Position numbers and translations under genes: made by a program
Source of the DNA: LMUY01 sp964242925
GTDB taxonomy: Bacteria > Pseudomonadota > Alphaproteobacteria > Acetobacterales > Acetobacteraceae
Reading direction: 5' to 3'
Length of the DNA stretch: 64,000 nucleotides
Assembly (NCBI GenBank): GCA_964242925.1
Contig: CAXTBW010000005.1
Span: 4,741 to 68,740 of the forward strand
Notes under the pieces: model-generated
Seen by the model: only the letters and a program-made list of their open reading frames with translations
Told to the model about the DNA's origin: nothing
Database searches by the model: none
Part shown: piece by piece, positions 1-8,398 of the stretch
Layout: each line of letters starts with the position of its first letter
Numbering within the stretch: the stretch's first letter is position 1

Positions 1-762
1 GGCGTAGGGGCGGCCTTTCAGGTAGGCGTAGGTCGTCTCGTCCGGCGCCACCATGCCGGCGCGGCCACCCGCCTCGATCGACATGTTGCACAGCGTCAAC
101 CGGCCCTCGATCGACAAGCCGCGTATCGCGCTCCCCGCATACTCGATCGCGTGCCCGGTGGCGCCCGCCGCGCCGATATGGGCGATTATCGCGAGGATGA
201 CGTCCTTGCCGGTGACGCCCGGGTCCAACGCGCCCTCCACGAACACGCGCATCGTCTTCGGCTTGCGCTGCCACAGGGTCTGCGTGGCCAGCACGTGCTC
301 CACCTCGGACGACCCGATGCCGAACGCCAGCGCGCCGACAGCGCCGTGGGTGGAGGTGTGGCTGTCGCCGCAGACGAGCAGCGCGCCCGGCTGGCTGATG
401 CCCTCCTCGGGGCCGACGATGTGGACGATGCCCTGACGCGGGTCGTTCAGGCCGAACAGCGTCACCCCGTTGCGCGCTGTGTTCTCGGACAGCGTTTCCA
501 CCATGCCCCGGCGTTCGAGGTCCGGAATGTCCGCCACGTCGCGGCTGGAGGTGAGCACGTAATGGTCGGGCGTGGCGAAGGTGCGCGCCGGGGCGCGGAC
601 CGGCAGGTCGCGCTCGCGCAAGCGGCGGAAGGCGGGGCCCGAGCCGTCATGGACCAGGTGGGTGTCGACGTACAGCAAGGTTTGGCCGTCCGGACGCTCC
701 AGCACGGTGTGCCGGGCCCAGATCTTCTCGAACAGCGTGCGCGGGTCGCCTTCGCCTGCCAT
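1..762 (-). CDS. leuC: 3-isopropylmalate dehydratase large subunit (5' part, runs off window)
   Basis: The first 254 codons of an aconitase-family large subunit are present; the rest lies beyond the window edge. Seen: an N-terminus with TLFEKIW and DTHLVHDGSGPAF, then CGDSHTSTHGAVGALAFGIG near residue 130, the family signature that supplies substrate-binding residues. The Fe-S cysteine pair lies further on and is not visible. LeuC with LeuD isomerises 2-isopropylmalate to 3-isopropylmalate in leucine synthesis. The ATG is preceded by GGGAGAAGG at suitable spacing. Because this organism carries many catabolic paralogues, a homologous hydratase acting on another dicarboxylate is possible; leuD is not in view to settle it. 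Confidence 0.85.
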   Translation of the reverse strand, partial: MAGEGDPRTLFEKIWARHTVLERPDGQTLLYVDTHLVHDGSGPAFRRLRERDLPVRAPARTFATPDHYVLTSSRDVADIPDLERRGMVETLSENTARNGVTLFGLNDPRQGIVHIVGPEEGISQPGALLVCGDSHTSTHGAVGALAFGIGSSEVEHVLATQTLWQRKPKTMRVFVEGALDPGVTGKDVILAIIAHIGAAGATGHAIEYAGSAIRGLSIEGRLTLCNMSIEAGGRAGMVAPDETTYAYLKGRPYA

Positions 763-857
763 GTCGCCTTCTCCCTGCCGGCCTCTGTGGGTCGGCTGGG
801 CGAAACCCTATCTCGAGACTGCACGCTTGCCTACACCCGCCTTTACGGAGACGCATC

Positions 858-1541
858 ATGACGCAGACTGCCCTGATCCTCGGCGCCTCGCGCGGCCTCG
901 GCCTGGCGATGGCGGCGGAATATCTCGCCCGCAGGTGGGACGTGGTGGCGACCGTGCGCGGATCGTCGCGCACCGGGCTGCACGACCTGGCGGAGAAGCA
1001 CGCCAACCTCGTGGTCGAGACGCTGGACATCACTGATGCTGCGGGGCTGGAGTCGTTGCGAGGCCGCCTGTCGGCGCGGCGGTTCGACCTGCTGTTCGTG
1101 AACGCTGGGGTGTCGAACGGCGCGGCGGAGACGGTCGCCGAGGTCAGCACGGAGGAGTTCACCCGGGTAATGATCACCAACACGCTCAGCCCGATGCGCT
1201 GCATCGAGGCGCTGCAAGGGCTGGTGCCGGCCGGCGGCACGATCGGGGCGATGTCGTCCGGGCTGGGCAGCGTGACGAACAACGACCGCGGCGGGTGGGA
1301 GGTCTACCGGGCCAGCAAGGCGGCGCTGAACACGCTGATGCGCAGCTTCGCGGTGCGGAGCGGCGGCGATCGCAGCGTGGTGGTGATCGCGCCCGGGTGG
1401 GTGCGCACGGACATGGGCGGGCCGAACGCGACGCTGGATATCGGCACGAGCATCCCCGGCGTGGTGGACACGCTGGTCGCGCAGGCTGGGAAGCCGGGCG
1501 TGCGGTATTTGAACTACCTGGGGGAGACGGTGCCCTGGTGA
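858..1541 (+). CDS. SDR family NAD(P)-dependent oxidoreductase
   Basis: A 227-residue classical short-chain dehydrogenase. The cofactor motif GASRGLG lies at residues 9-15, NAG near residue 81, and the catalytic YRASK (YxxxK) near residue 150, followed by PGWVRTDMGG. Length is normal for the carbonyl-reductase-like branch. Substrate cannot be read from the sequence. It is transcribed away from leuC with 95 bases between the two starts, and ends opposite a convergent hydrolase gene with a strong inverted repeat between them. ACGGAG lies about 9 bases upstream of the ATG. Confidence 0.9.
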   Translation: MTQTALILGASRGLGLAMAAEYLARRWDVVATVRGSSRTGLHDLAEKHANLVVETLDITDAAGLESLRGRLSARRFDLLFVNAGVSNGAAETVAEVSTEEFTRVMITNTLSPMRCIEALQGLVPAGGTIGAMSSGLGSVTNNDRGGWEVYRASKAALNTLMRSFAVRSGGDRSVVVIAPGWVRTDMGGPNATLDIGTSIPGVVDTLVAQAGKPGVRYLNYLGETVPW

Positions 1542-1551
1542 GTGCGCGGCT

Positions 1552-1597
1552 CCCCTCACCCCGGCCCTCTCCCGCAAGCGGGAGAGGGAGAGGGAAG
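1552..1597. repeat. Family A inverted repeat, half copy (possible bidirectional terminator)
   Basis: CCCTCACCCC followed by a perfect 11-bp stem, CCCTCTCCCGC at 1565-1575 pairing with GCGGGAGAGGG at 1578-1588. It sits between the convergent SDR and hydrolase genes. There is no clear U-tract, so terminator activity is an inference. The same hairpin recurs at 56593-56616. Confidence 0.85.
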
Positions 1598-1607
1598 TAG
1601 GGGCAGC

Positions 1608-2492
1608 CTACTTCTGCATACCTACGATTGATGCGGACAGCGCGCGCGGGTCGCGCTCGGGCCAGCGGCCGGCGTCCACCTGGGCCAGGAACTCGCCTAC
1701 GATATGGTTGAACATGTCGGGCGCCTCGAGATTGATCGTGTGCCCGCAATTCGGCATCACGGCCAGCGCGGCCGACGGGATCGTGCGCTTCATCAGCAGG
1801 CCCGGCGCCAGGCACGGCCAGTCCTCGTCGCCGGTGAGCACCAGCGTCGGCACGGCCAGCTTCGCCATCTCGCCGGTCAGCTCGTACAGCGACGGACGCT
1901 CCTTCTGGCAGCCGAGCTGGGTGTTGGCCGAGCCGAGCGCCGAATGTTCCGCCAGCGCCTGCTGGAACACGGCGAAACCGCGCGGGTCCTTGGCGAGGAA
2001 CTGCACGCGCGTCGGGCCGAAGGCGTACTTCTCGGCGAACGCGGCCATGCCCTGGGTGCGCAGGAACGCCACGATGGTGTCGGCCTCGGCGCGGAACTGC
2101 TCGCGCCGGTCCGGCTCGGCGCCGTAGCCGCAACCGGCCACGCACAGGGACAGCGCGCGGCCCGGGTGGCGGAAGCCGAAATGCAGGGTGGCGAACCCGC
2201 CCATCGACAACCCGCAGACATGGGCCTGATCGATGCCGAGATGGTCCAGCACGGCCAGGATGTCGTCGGCGGCTTGCGCCTGGCTGTAGGAGGACGGGCT
2301 CTCCGGCACGTCGGACGGCGTGTAGCCGCGGGCGGCGTAGGCGATGGCGCGGTAGCGGCGGCCGAAATGCTGCATCTGCAGTTCCCAGCTGCGGTGGTCG
2401 CCGGCGAACTCGTGCACGAAGATCAGCGGCGCGCCGCTCCCGGTCTCCTCGTAGTGCAGGCGGACCCCGTCGCTGGCGGTGGCGAATGGCAT
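1608..2492 (-). CDS. Alpha/beta fold hydrolase (3-oxoadipate enol-lactonase-like)
   Basis: A 294-residue alpha/beta hydrolase. Seen: HEFAGDHRSWE as the oxyanion-hole region, the nucleophile elbow GLSMGG near residue 96, the acid in GDEDWP and the base in CGHTINLEAP, so the Ser-Asp-His triad is complete. The fold class covers enol-lactonases, haloperoxidase-like and C-C bond hydrolases; overall spacing is closest to the PcaD-like group. It is divergent from the CoA-transferase operon starting at 2604, so it may act on an ester or lactone in the same pathway. The chosen ATG gives the usual MPFATASDGVRLHYE start; the frame stays open far upstream but that part has no family resemblance. Confidence 0.85.
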   Translation of the reverse strand: MPFATASDGVRLHYEETGSGAPLIFVHEFAGDHRSWELQMQHFGRRYRAIAYAARGYTPSDVPESPSSYSQAQAADDILAVLDHLGIDQAHVCGLSMGGFATLHFGFRHPGRALSLCVAGCGYGAEPDRREQFRAEADTIVAFLRTQGMAAFAEKYAFGPTRVQFLAKDPRGFAVFQQALAEHSALGSANTQLGCQKERPSLYELTGEMAKLAVPTLVLTGDEDWPCLAPGLLMKRTIPSAALAVMPNCGHTINLEAPDMFNHIVGEFLAQVDAGRWPERDPRALSASIVGMQK

Positions 2493-2603
2493 GGCGTTTC
2501 CCCTCGAACAGGCCGCATCGTGCAACGCCCATGCCGCCGCGCCAAGGTTGCGGCCTCGCATCGCGGGGGATATCACGGGGGTTGCTTCGGGAGAGGGTTC
2601 GGC

Positions 2604-3791
2604 ATGTCCGACGATGACCACGCGCTGCCGCTGGCGGGCCTTACTGTGCTCGATCTCACCCTCGCCCGCGCCGGCCCCACCTGCGTGCGCCACCTGGCCG
2701 ATTGGGGCGCCTCCATTATCCGCGTGGAGCCGCCGGGCACGGGGGAAGACATCGCCGGCAACCGCGACGGGCCGGACTTCCAGAACCTGCACCGCAACAA
2801 GCGCACCATCCGGCTGGACCTGAAGTCCACCGCCGGTCACGCCGCGTTCATGCGGCTGGCGGCCCAGGCGGACGTGCTGGTCGAGAACATGCGCGCGAAC
2901 GTGAAGCACCGGCTGCACATCGCGTGGGACGACCTGCACGCAATCAACCCGCGGCTGGTCTACGGCAGCATCAGCGGCTTCGGCCAGGACGGCCCGTACG
3001 GCGCGCGCGCCGGGGTGGACCAGATCGCGCAGGGCATGGGCGGGCTGATGTCGATCACCGGGCTGCCGGGCCAGGGCCCCGTGCGCGTCGGCGTGCCCAT
3101 CGCGGACCTGACCGCGGGCAACCTGCTGGCGCTCGGCATCATGACCGCGCTGTTCGATCGCTACCGCACCGGCAAGGGCCGCTGGGTCACCACCAGCCTG
3201 CTGGAGGCGCAAGTGTTCATGCTGGACTTCCAGGCCGCCCGCTGGCTGATGCGCGGCGAGGTGGCGGGCCAGGCCGGCAACGACCACCCGACCGGCATCC
3301 CCACGGGGGCGTTTCCCACGGCCGATGGCGCCATCAACATCGCCGCCAGTTCCGGCCGCATGTTCAAGCGCTTCTGCGAGGCGATCGAACGTCCCGACTG
3401 GCTCGACAAGCCGGAGTGGAAGAACCAGGAAGGCCGCAGCGCCGACCGCAAGGCGATCAACGCCGCAATCAGCGAGATCACCCGCACGCAGCCCTCCGCG
3501 CACTGGGTTGAGCTGTTCGAGGGCGCCGGCATCCCCTGCGGCCCGATCAACAGCATCGACCAGGTGTTCGCCGACCCGCAGGTGCAGCATCTCGGCATCG
3601 CCACGCCGGTTACGCACCCCCGCTTGGGCGAACTGTCGCTGGTCGCCTCGCCGCTGAATTTTTCGGGCGTCAGCAAGGCGATCCGCAGCGCCACGCCTGA
3701 CCCGGGCGCCGACACCGACGCCATATTGACCAAGGCTGGGCTCACGCCGGAGGAGATCGCCGCCATGCGCGCAGAAGGGTCCGCACAATGA
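2604..3791 (+). CDS. CaiB/BaiF (family III) CoA transferase
   Basis: A 395-residue formyl-CoA:oxalate CoA-transferase-type enzyme that would move CoA between an acyl-CoA donor and a free acid. Seen: LAGLTVLDLTLARAGP at the N-terminus, RNKRTIRLDLKS near residue 70, and VGVPIADLTAGN near residue 162, where the Asp is the expected catalytic nucleophile that forms the aspartyl-CoA anhydride. GAGAGG lies before the ATG. Its stop overlaps the next start as ATGA, so it is coupled to a crotonase-fold protein and then HyuA/HyuB. Substrate is unknown; the neighbours suggest activation of an organic acid. Confidence 0.9.
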   Translation: MSDDDHALPLAGLTVLDLTLARAGPTCVRHLADWGASIIRVEPPGTGEDIAGNRDGPDFQNLHRNKRTIRLDLKSTAGHAAFMRLAAQADVLVENMRANVKHRLHIAWDDLHAINPRLVYGSISGFGQDGPYGARAGVDQIAQGMGGLMSITGLPGQGPVRVGVPIADLTAGNLLALGIMTALFDRYRTGKGRWVTTSLLEAQVFMLDFQAARWLMRGEVAGQAGNDHPTGIPTGAFPTADGAINIAASSGRMFKRFCEAIERPDWLDKPEWKNQEGRSADRKAINAAISEITRTQPSAHWVELFEGAGIPCGPINSIDQVFADPQVQHLGIATPVTHPRLGELSLVASPLNFSGVSKAIRSATPDPGADTDAILTKAGLTPEEIAAMRAEGSAQ

Positions 3792-4582
3792 TTTACGCAT
3801 CGGGTAAAATGCTGGCGGAGGTGACGGACGGCGTCGGCCTGCTCACCTTCAACCAGCCCGAGAAGCGCAACGCCATGTCCGTCGAGATGTGGGAGGCGGT
3901 GAGCGCCATTTTGGACGGTTGGGCGCACGACGACGCTGTCCGCGTCGTCGTGCTGACCGGCGCCGGCGACAAGGCGTTCGTGTCGGGCGCCGACATCAGC
4001 CAGTTCGGCGAGAAGCGCAACAACGCCGACGCGCAGCGCGAGTACGACCGCCTGACCGGCGCCGGCCGCGCCAGCCTGGCCGCCTTCCCCAAGCCGGTGA
4101 TCGCCCGCATCCGCGGCTTCTGCCTGGGCGGCGGGCTGGCCATCGCCATGCTGGCCGACCTGCGCATCGCGTCCGACGACAGCGCGTTCGGCATCCCTGC
4201 GGCGAAGTTAGGCATTGCCTACAGCCTGGACGCGATCGGCCGGCTGAGCTCGCTGGTCGGCCAGGCGAACGCGCGCATGATGCTGTTCAGCGGCGAGCGC
4301 ATCGACGCGGCCGAGGCGCAGCGCATCGGCCTGGTGAACCGCGTCGTGCCCGTCGACGCGCTGGAGGACACGGTGAGCAAGCTGGCCCGCACCATCGCCG
4401 GCAACGCGCCGCTGTCGGTGACCGGCATGAAGCTGATCGTCAACAACACGCAGCGCGACCCGGCCGATCGCGACATGGACGCGGTCGCCGCCGCCATCGC
4501 CACCTGCTTCGACAGCGCCGATTACACCGAGGGCCGCACCGCGTTCATGCAGAAGCGCCGCCCGGTGTTCCAAGGGCGCTAA
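3788..4582 (+). CDS. Crotonase/enoyl-CoA hydratase superfamily protein lacking both catalytic glutamates
   Basis: A 264-residue crotonase-fold protein. Oxyanion-hole segments are intact: VSGADISQFG near residue 65 and RGFCLGGGLAIAM near residue 110. The hydratase glutamates are replaced: the usual GGGCELAM reads GGGLAIAM, and the usual PEIKLG reads PAAKLG. It is therefore unlikely to be a classical enoyl-CoA hydratase; isomerase, decarboxylase, hydrolase or C-C lyase chemistry remain open. It overlaps the CoA transferase by four bases and is followed after eight bases by hyuA. Confidence 0.88.
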   Translation: MIYASGKMLAEVTDGVGLLTFNQPEKRNAMSVEMWEAVSAILDGWAHDDAVRVVVLTGAGDKAFVSGADISQFGEKRNNADAQREYDRLTGAGRASLAAFPKPVIARIRGFCLGGGLAIAMLADLRIASDDSAFGIPAAKLGIAYSLDAIGRLSSLVGQANARMMLFSGERIDAAEAQRIGLVNRVVPVDALEDTVSKLARTIAGNAPLSVTGMKLIVNNTQRDPADRDMDAVAAAIATCFDSADYTEGRTAFMQKRRPVFQGR

Positions 4583-4590
4583 AGCCGGGC

Positions 4591-6660
4591 ATGGCAGGCG
4601 CCAACCGGCTGGCCGTCGACATCGGCGGCACCTTCACCGACGTCGTCCTGGACCAGGGCGGCCAATTGCTTTCCACCAAGCTGCTCACGACCGGGGAGGC
4701 GCCCGAACGGGCCGTGCTGGACGGCGCCGCCGCAATTCTCGCCCAGGCGAGCCTGCCGGCGTCCGCCCTGGACCTGGTAATACACGGCACAACCCTGGCC
4801 ACCAACGCGTTGATCGAGCGCAAGGGCGCGCGCACCGCGCTGGTCACGACCAAGGGCTTCCGCGATTCGCTCGAGATCGCCTACGAGCACCGCTTCGAGC
4901 AATACGACTTGTATATGGAGCGCCCTACGCCGCTGGTGGAGCGCGACCTGCGGCTGGAAGCGCCCGAGCGCCTGGCCGCCGACGGCGCCGTGCTTCTGGC
5001 GCTCGACGAGGCCGCGGTGCGCGCGCTGGCGCCCGTGCTGCGCGCGCACGACATCCAGTCGGTGGCGATCTGCTTCCTGCACGCCTACGTCAACCCGGCG
5101 CACGAGGAACGCGCGCGCGACATCCTGGCCGAGGAGCTGCCCGGCCTCGACATCTGCATCTCCGCCGAGGTGTGCCGCGAGATCCGCGAGTACGAGCGCA
5201 CGTCCACCACCGTAGCCAATGCCTACGTGTTGCCGCTGATGGCGTCCTACCTGCAGCGCATGCAGGACGGCCTGGCCGCGCTCGGCGCACGCTGTCCGCT
5301 GCTGCTGATGATGTCGTCCGGCGGGATCACCACGGTGCAGACGGCGCGCCGCTTTCCGGTGCGCCTGGTGGAGAGCGGGCCGGCCGGCGGCGCGATCCTC
5401 GCCCGCCACGTGGCGGCGCGCAACGGCGCCGCCCGCGCGATCGCGTTCGACATGGGCGGCACCACGGCGAAGCTGACGCTGATCGACGACTACACCCCGC
5501 AGCAGTCGCGCCACTTCGAGATCGCCCGCGCCTACCGCTTCGTGCGCGGCAGCGGCATCCCCGTGCGCATCCCGGTGATCGACATGGTGGAGATCGGCGC
5601 GGGCGGCGGGTCGATCGCGCGAGTGGACCCGTTGCGCCGCATCGCGGTCGGGCCGGACAGCGCCGGGTCGGCCCCGGGGCCGGCCTGCTACGGCAGGGGC
5701 GGCGCGGCGGCGACGGTGACCGATGCGGACGTCGTGCTCGGCCGCATCGACCCAGCGGGTTTTGCCGGCGGCGCCGTGACGCTGGACGCGGCGCTGGCGG
5801 AGGCCGCCGTGCTGGCCTCGGTCGGCGCTACGCTGGGAATGTCGGCGGTGGAGGCGGCGCGCGGCATCGCGGAGATCGTGGACGAGACGATGGCCAGCGC
5901 CGCGCGGGTGCACGCGGTGGAGAACGGCAAGGACACCGCCGGCCGCACCCTGATCGCGTTCGGCGGCGCGGCGCCGCTGCACGCCGCCCGTCTCGCGCAG
6001 AAGCTGGGCATCGACCGCGTGCTGATCCCGGCCGACGCGGGGGTCGGCTCCGCGCTGGGCTTCCTGGACGCGCCGATCGGCTACGAGGTCGTGCGCACGC
6101 AACTCGTCCGCCTGGGCGACATCGACCCGGCCGTGATCGGGGCGCTGTTCGACGTGATGCGCGACGAAGCGACCGAAGTGGTGCGGCTCGGCGCGCCCGA
6201 GGCTGTGCTGCACGAGGTGCGCACCGGGTTCATGCGCTATCGCGGCCAAGGCCACGAGGTGGCGGTGCCGCTGCCCGACGGCCCGGTCGACCCGGTTGCC
6301 TTGCGCGCCGCGTTCGACGCCACCTACGCGCGGCTGTACGGCCGCGTCATCCCCGGGCTGGAGGTGGAGGCGCTCACCTGGATCCTGTCGCTGGCCGAGG
6401 CGCACGCGTTGCCCGAAGCCGCCGCCCTGCCGCCGGACGCGCCGCCCGGCCCGCCCACCGGCCGCCAACGCGTCGCCGACCCGGCCACGGGCATCGTCGC
6501 GGACGCCGCCACCTGGCGCCGCGACGCGCTGCCGCCCGGCGCCCGACTGGTCGGCCCGGCGGTGATCCTGGAGAGCGGCACCTCCACCATTGTGCCGCCC
6601 GGCTTCACCGCCAAGCTCGCCGCCGCCGGCGAGTTGCTGATCGAGAGGAGCGTCGCATGA
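4591..6660 (+). CDS. hyuA: Hydantoinase/5-oxoprolinase subunit A (HyuA family)
   Basis: A 689-residue ATP-grasping subunit of the HyuA/HyuB family. Seen: N-terminal VDIGGTFTDVVLD (phosphate-binding, actin-like ATPase fold), HGTTLATNALIERKGA, RTSTTVANAYVLP, SGPAGG, FDMGGTTAKL and EIGAGGGSIA, all in canonical order. Family members hydrolyse cyclic amides (hydantoins, 5-oxoproline) or, as acetone and acetophenone carboxylase subunits, carboxylate ketones, with ATP hydrolysis. Sequence alone does not choose between these. Its stop overlaps the start of hyuB. The setting in one operon with a CoA transferase and a crotonase argues for an organic-acid or ketone pathway more than hydantoin salvage. 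Confidence 0.92.
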   Translation: MAGANRLAVDIGGTFTDVVLDQGGQLLSTKLLTTGEAPERAVLDGAAAILAQASLPASALDLVIHGTTLATNALIERKGARTALVTTKGFRDSLEIAYEHRFEQYDLYMERPTPLVERDLRLEAPERLAADGAVLLALDEAAVRALAPVLRAHDIQSVAICFLHAYVNPAHEERARDILAEELPGLDICISAEVCREIREYERTSTTVANAYVLPLMASYLQRMQDGLAALGARCPLLLMMSSGGITTVQTARRFPVRLVESGPAGGAILARHVAARNGAARAIAFDMGGTTAKLTLIDDYTPQQSRHFEIARAYRFVRGSGIPVRIPVIDMVEIGAGGGSIARVDPLRRIAVGPDSAGSAPGPACYGRGGAAATVTDADVVLGRIDPAGFAGGAVTLDAALAEAAVLASVGATLGMSAVEAARGIAEIVDETMASAARVHAVENGKDTAGRTLIAFGGAAPLHAARLAQKLGIDRVLIPADAGVGSALGFLDAPIGYEVVRTQLVRLGDIDPAVIGALFDVMRDEATEVVRLGAPEAVLHEVRTGFMRYRGQGHEVAVPLPDGPVDPVALRAAFDATYARLYGRVIPGLEVEALTWILSLAEAHALPEAAALPPDAPPGPPTGRQRVADPATGIVADAATWRRDALPPGARLVGPAVILESGTSTIVPPGFTAKLAAAGELLIERSVA

Positions 6661-8279
6661 TCTCGGAAGTCGAACTGCAGATCATGTGGAACCGCTTGCT
6701 GTCGGTGGTGGAGGAGCAAGGGCAGACGCTGGTGCGCACCGCGTTCAGCACGTCGGCGCGAGAGGCGGGCGACATCTCCGCCGGGGTATTCGACATGCAA
6801 GGCCGCATGCTGGCGCAGGCGGTGACAGGCACGCCGGGCCACATCAACACGATGGCGGCCTCGGTTGGGCATTTCCTAAGGCGCTTCCCCGTGGAGGGCT
6901 GGAAGGAGGGCGACGTCTACGTCACCAACGACCCCTGGATGGGCACCGGGCATCTGTATGACTTGGTGGTGGTCTCGCCCACTTTCCTCGACGGCCGCAT
7001 GGTCGCGATGTTCGCCTGCACGTCGCACCTGGTGGACATGGGCGGCGTCGGCCAGACGCCGGAGGGGCGGCAGATCTGGCACGAGGGGCTGTTCATCCCG
7101 CTGATGAAGCTGGCCCGCGAAGGGGTGATGAACGAGGACCTGCTGGACATCATCCGCGCCAACGTGCGCGAGCCGGTGCAGGTGGTCGGCGACGTGTTCG
7201 CGCTGGTCGCCTGCAACGAGATCGGCAGCCGCCGGCTGGTGGAGATGATGCGCGAGTTCGGCCTGACGGAAGTGGAGACGCTAGGGGAGATGATCATCAC
7301 CCGCAGCCGCGCCGCGATGGCCGAGGCGATCGGCAAGCTGCCGCAGGGCTCGTGGGACGCCGCCATGCGCATCGACGGCTACGAGCAGCCGGTCGACCTG
7401 GTGGCGCGGGTGACGATCGGGCCGGACAGCATCGAGGTGGACTACACGGGCACGTCCGGCATGTCGTCCTACGCGATCAACTGCCCGCTCTGCTACACTG
7501 AGGCGTACACCACGTTTGGGGTGAACTGCGTCGTCGCGCCCTACGTTCCGAACAACGCGGGCACGCTGGCGGCGGTGACGGTGAAGGCGCCGCCGGGCTG
7601 CATCGTGAACGCGACCTATCCGGCGGCGGTGTACTCCCGCGCCACGATGGGCCACATGCTGCCGGACGTGGTGTACGGCGCGCTGGACCAGGCGCTGCCG
7701 GGCCGCGTGCCGGCGGAGGGCACGTCCAATCTATGGACGCTGAAACTGGTGGCCGGGCATGGGCTGACCAGCGTGGGCGCCGAGGGCGGCACGCCGTTCA
7801 TGGTGATGAGCTTCCACTCCGGCGGCGCCGGCGCCCGGCCGCAGCAGGACGGGCTGTCCGCGACGCCATTCCCCAGCGGCGTGCGCAACGTGCCTGTCGA
7901 GGTGACGGAGGCGATCACCCCGCTGGTGGTGTGGCGCAAGGAGCTTCGGCAGGATTCCGGCGGGGCTGGGCGGTTTCGCGGCGGGCTGGGCCAGGTGATG
8001 GAGATCGGCAGCCGGGAGGACGCGGCGTTCGGGCTGTTCGCCGGGTTCGAGCGGGTGAAGTTCGCGCCCCGCGGGCGGCATGGCGGCGGCGACGGCGCGC
8101 TGGGAAGCGTGAAGCTGGCGTCGGGCGCGACGCTGGCGCCGAAGGGGCTGCAGATCATCCCCGCCGGGGATCGCGTTGTGATCAGCATGCCCGGCGGCGG
8201 CGGGATGGGCTTGGCGGCGGAGCGCGATCCGAACGCGGTGCAGCGCGACGTGCGTCTCGGCTACGTGAGCACGACCTAA
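6657..8279 (+). CDS. hyuB: Hydantoinase/5-oxoprolinase subunit B (HyuB family)
   Basis: A 540-residue partner of the upstream subunit. Seen: RTAFSTSAREAGDISAG near residue 22, TPGHINTM, GDVYVTNDPWMGTGHLYD near residue 85, CTSHLVDMGG near residue 120 and a Gly-rich C-terminus SMPGGGGMG. The TNDPW..GTGHL and HLVDMGG segments are family hallmarks and include likely metal ligands. The start codon overlaps the hyuA stop as ATGA, so a stoichiometric A/B complex is expected. It is the last gene of the four-gene operon and is followed by a two-hairpin family A repeat. Confidence 0.92.
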   Translation: MISEVELQIMWNRLLSVVEEQGQTLVRTAFSTSAREAGDISAGVFDMQGRMLAQAVTGTPGHINTMAASVGHFLRRFPVEGWKEGDVYVTNDPWMGTGHLYDLVVVSPTFLDGRMVAMFACTSHLVDMGGVGQTPEGRQIWHEGLFIPLMKLAREGVMNEDLLDIIRANVREPVQVVGDVFALVACNEIGSRRLVEMMREFGLTEVETLGEMIITRSRAAMAEAIGKLPQGSWDAAMRIDGYEQPVDLVARVTIGPDSIEVDYTGTSGMSSYAINCPLCYTEAYTTFGVNCVVAPYVPNNAGTLAAVTVKAPPGCIVNATYPAAVYSRATMGHMLPDVVYGALDQALPGRVPAEGTSNLWTLKLVAGHGLTSVGAEGGTPFMVMSFHSGGAGARPQQDGLSATPFPSGVRNVPVEVTEAITPLVVWRKELRQDSGGAGRFRGGLGQVMEIGSREDAAFGLFAGFERVKFAPRGRHGGGDGALGSVKLASGATLAPKGLQIIPAGDRVVISMPGGGGMGLAAERDPNAVQRDVRLGYVSTT

Positions 8280-8291
8280 ACTTCCGCCAAA

Positions 8292-8386
8292 AACCCTCTC
8301 CTCTCGGAGAGGGTTGGGTGAGGGGTCCACGCGGCAAATTCCGTCGCGTAGGCCCCTCACCCCGACCCTCTCCCATAGGGAGAGGG
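8292..8386. repeat. Family A inverted repeat, full two-hairpin copy
   Basis: Hairpin one is AACCCTCTCC / GGAGAGGGTT (8292-8315). GGGTGAGGGG (8316-8325) pairs at a distance with CCCCTCACCC (8353-8362). Hairpin two is CCCTCTCCC / GGGAGAGGG (8366-8386). The whole element is itself an inverted repeat with a 27-base centre and lies between two convergent genes. Confidence 0.9.
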
Positions 8387-8398
8387 AGAAGGAAGGAG

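Noticed and set aside
1565..1588. Firm call of an intrinsic terminator
   Set aside because: The stem is perfect but no T-run follows on either side, so it is listed as a repeat with possible terminator activity.
1186..3800. Very long minus-strand frames joining the hydrolase to sequence opposite the CoA transferase
   Set aside because: Only the part ending at 2492 shows family motifs; the rest is low-complexity antisense translation.
4579..6468. A 629-codon open frame antisense to hyuA
   Set aside because: Rich in Arg, Gly, Ala and His with no domain motif, and exactly opposite a strongly conserved gene. High GC keeps the antisense frame open; similar long frames occur opposite most genes here.
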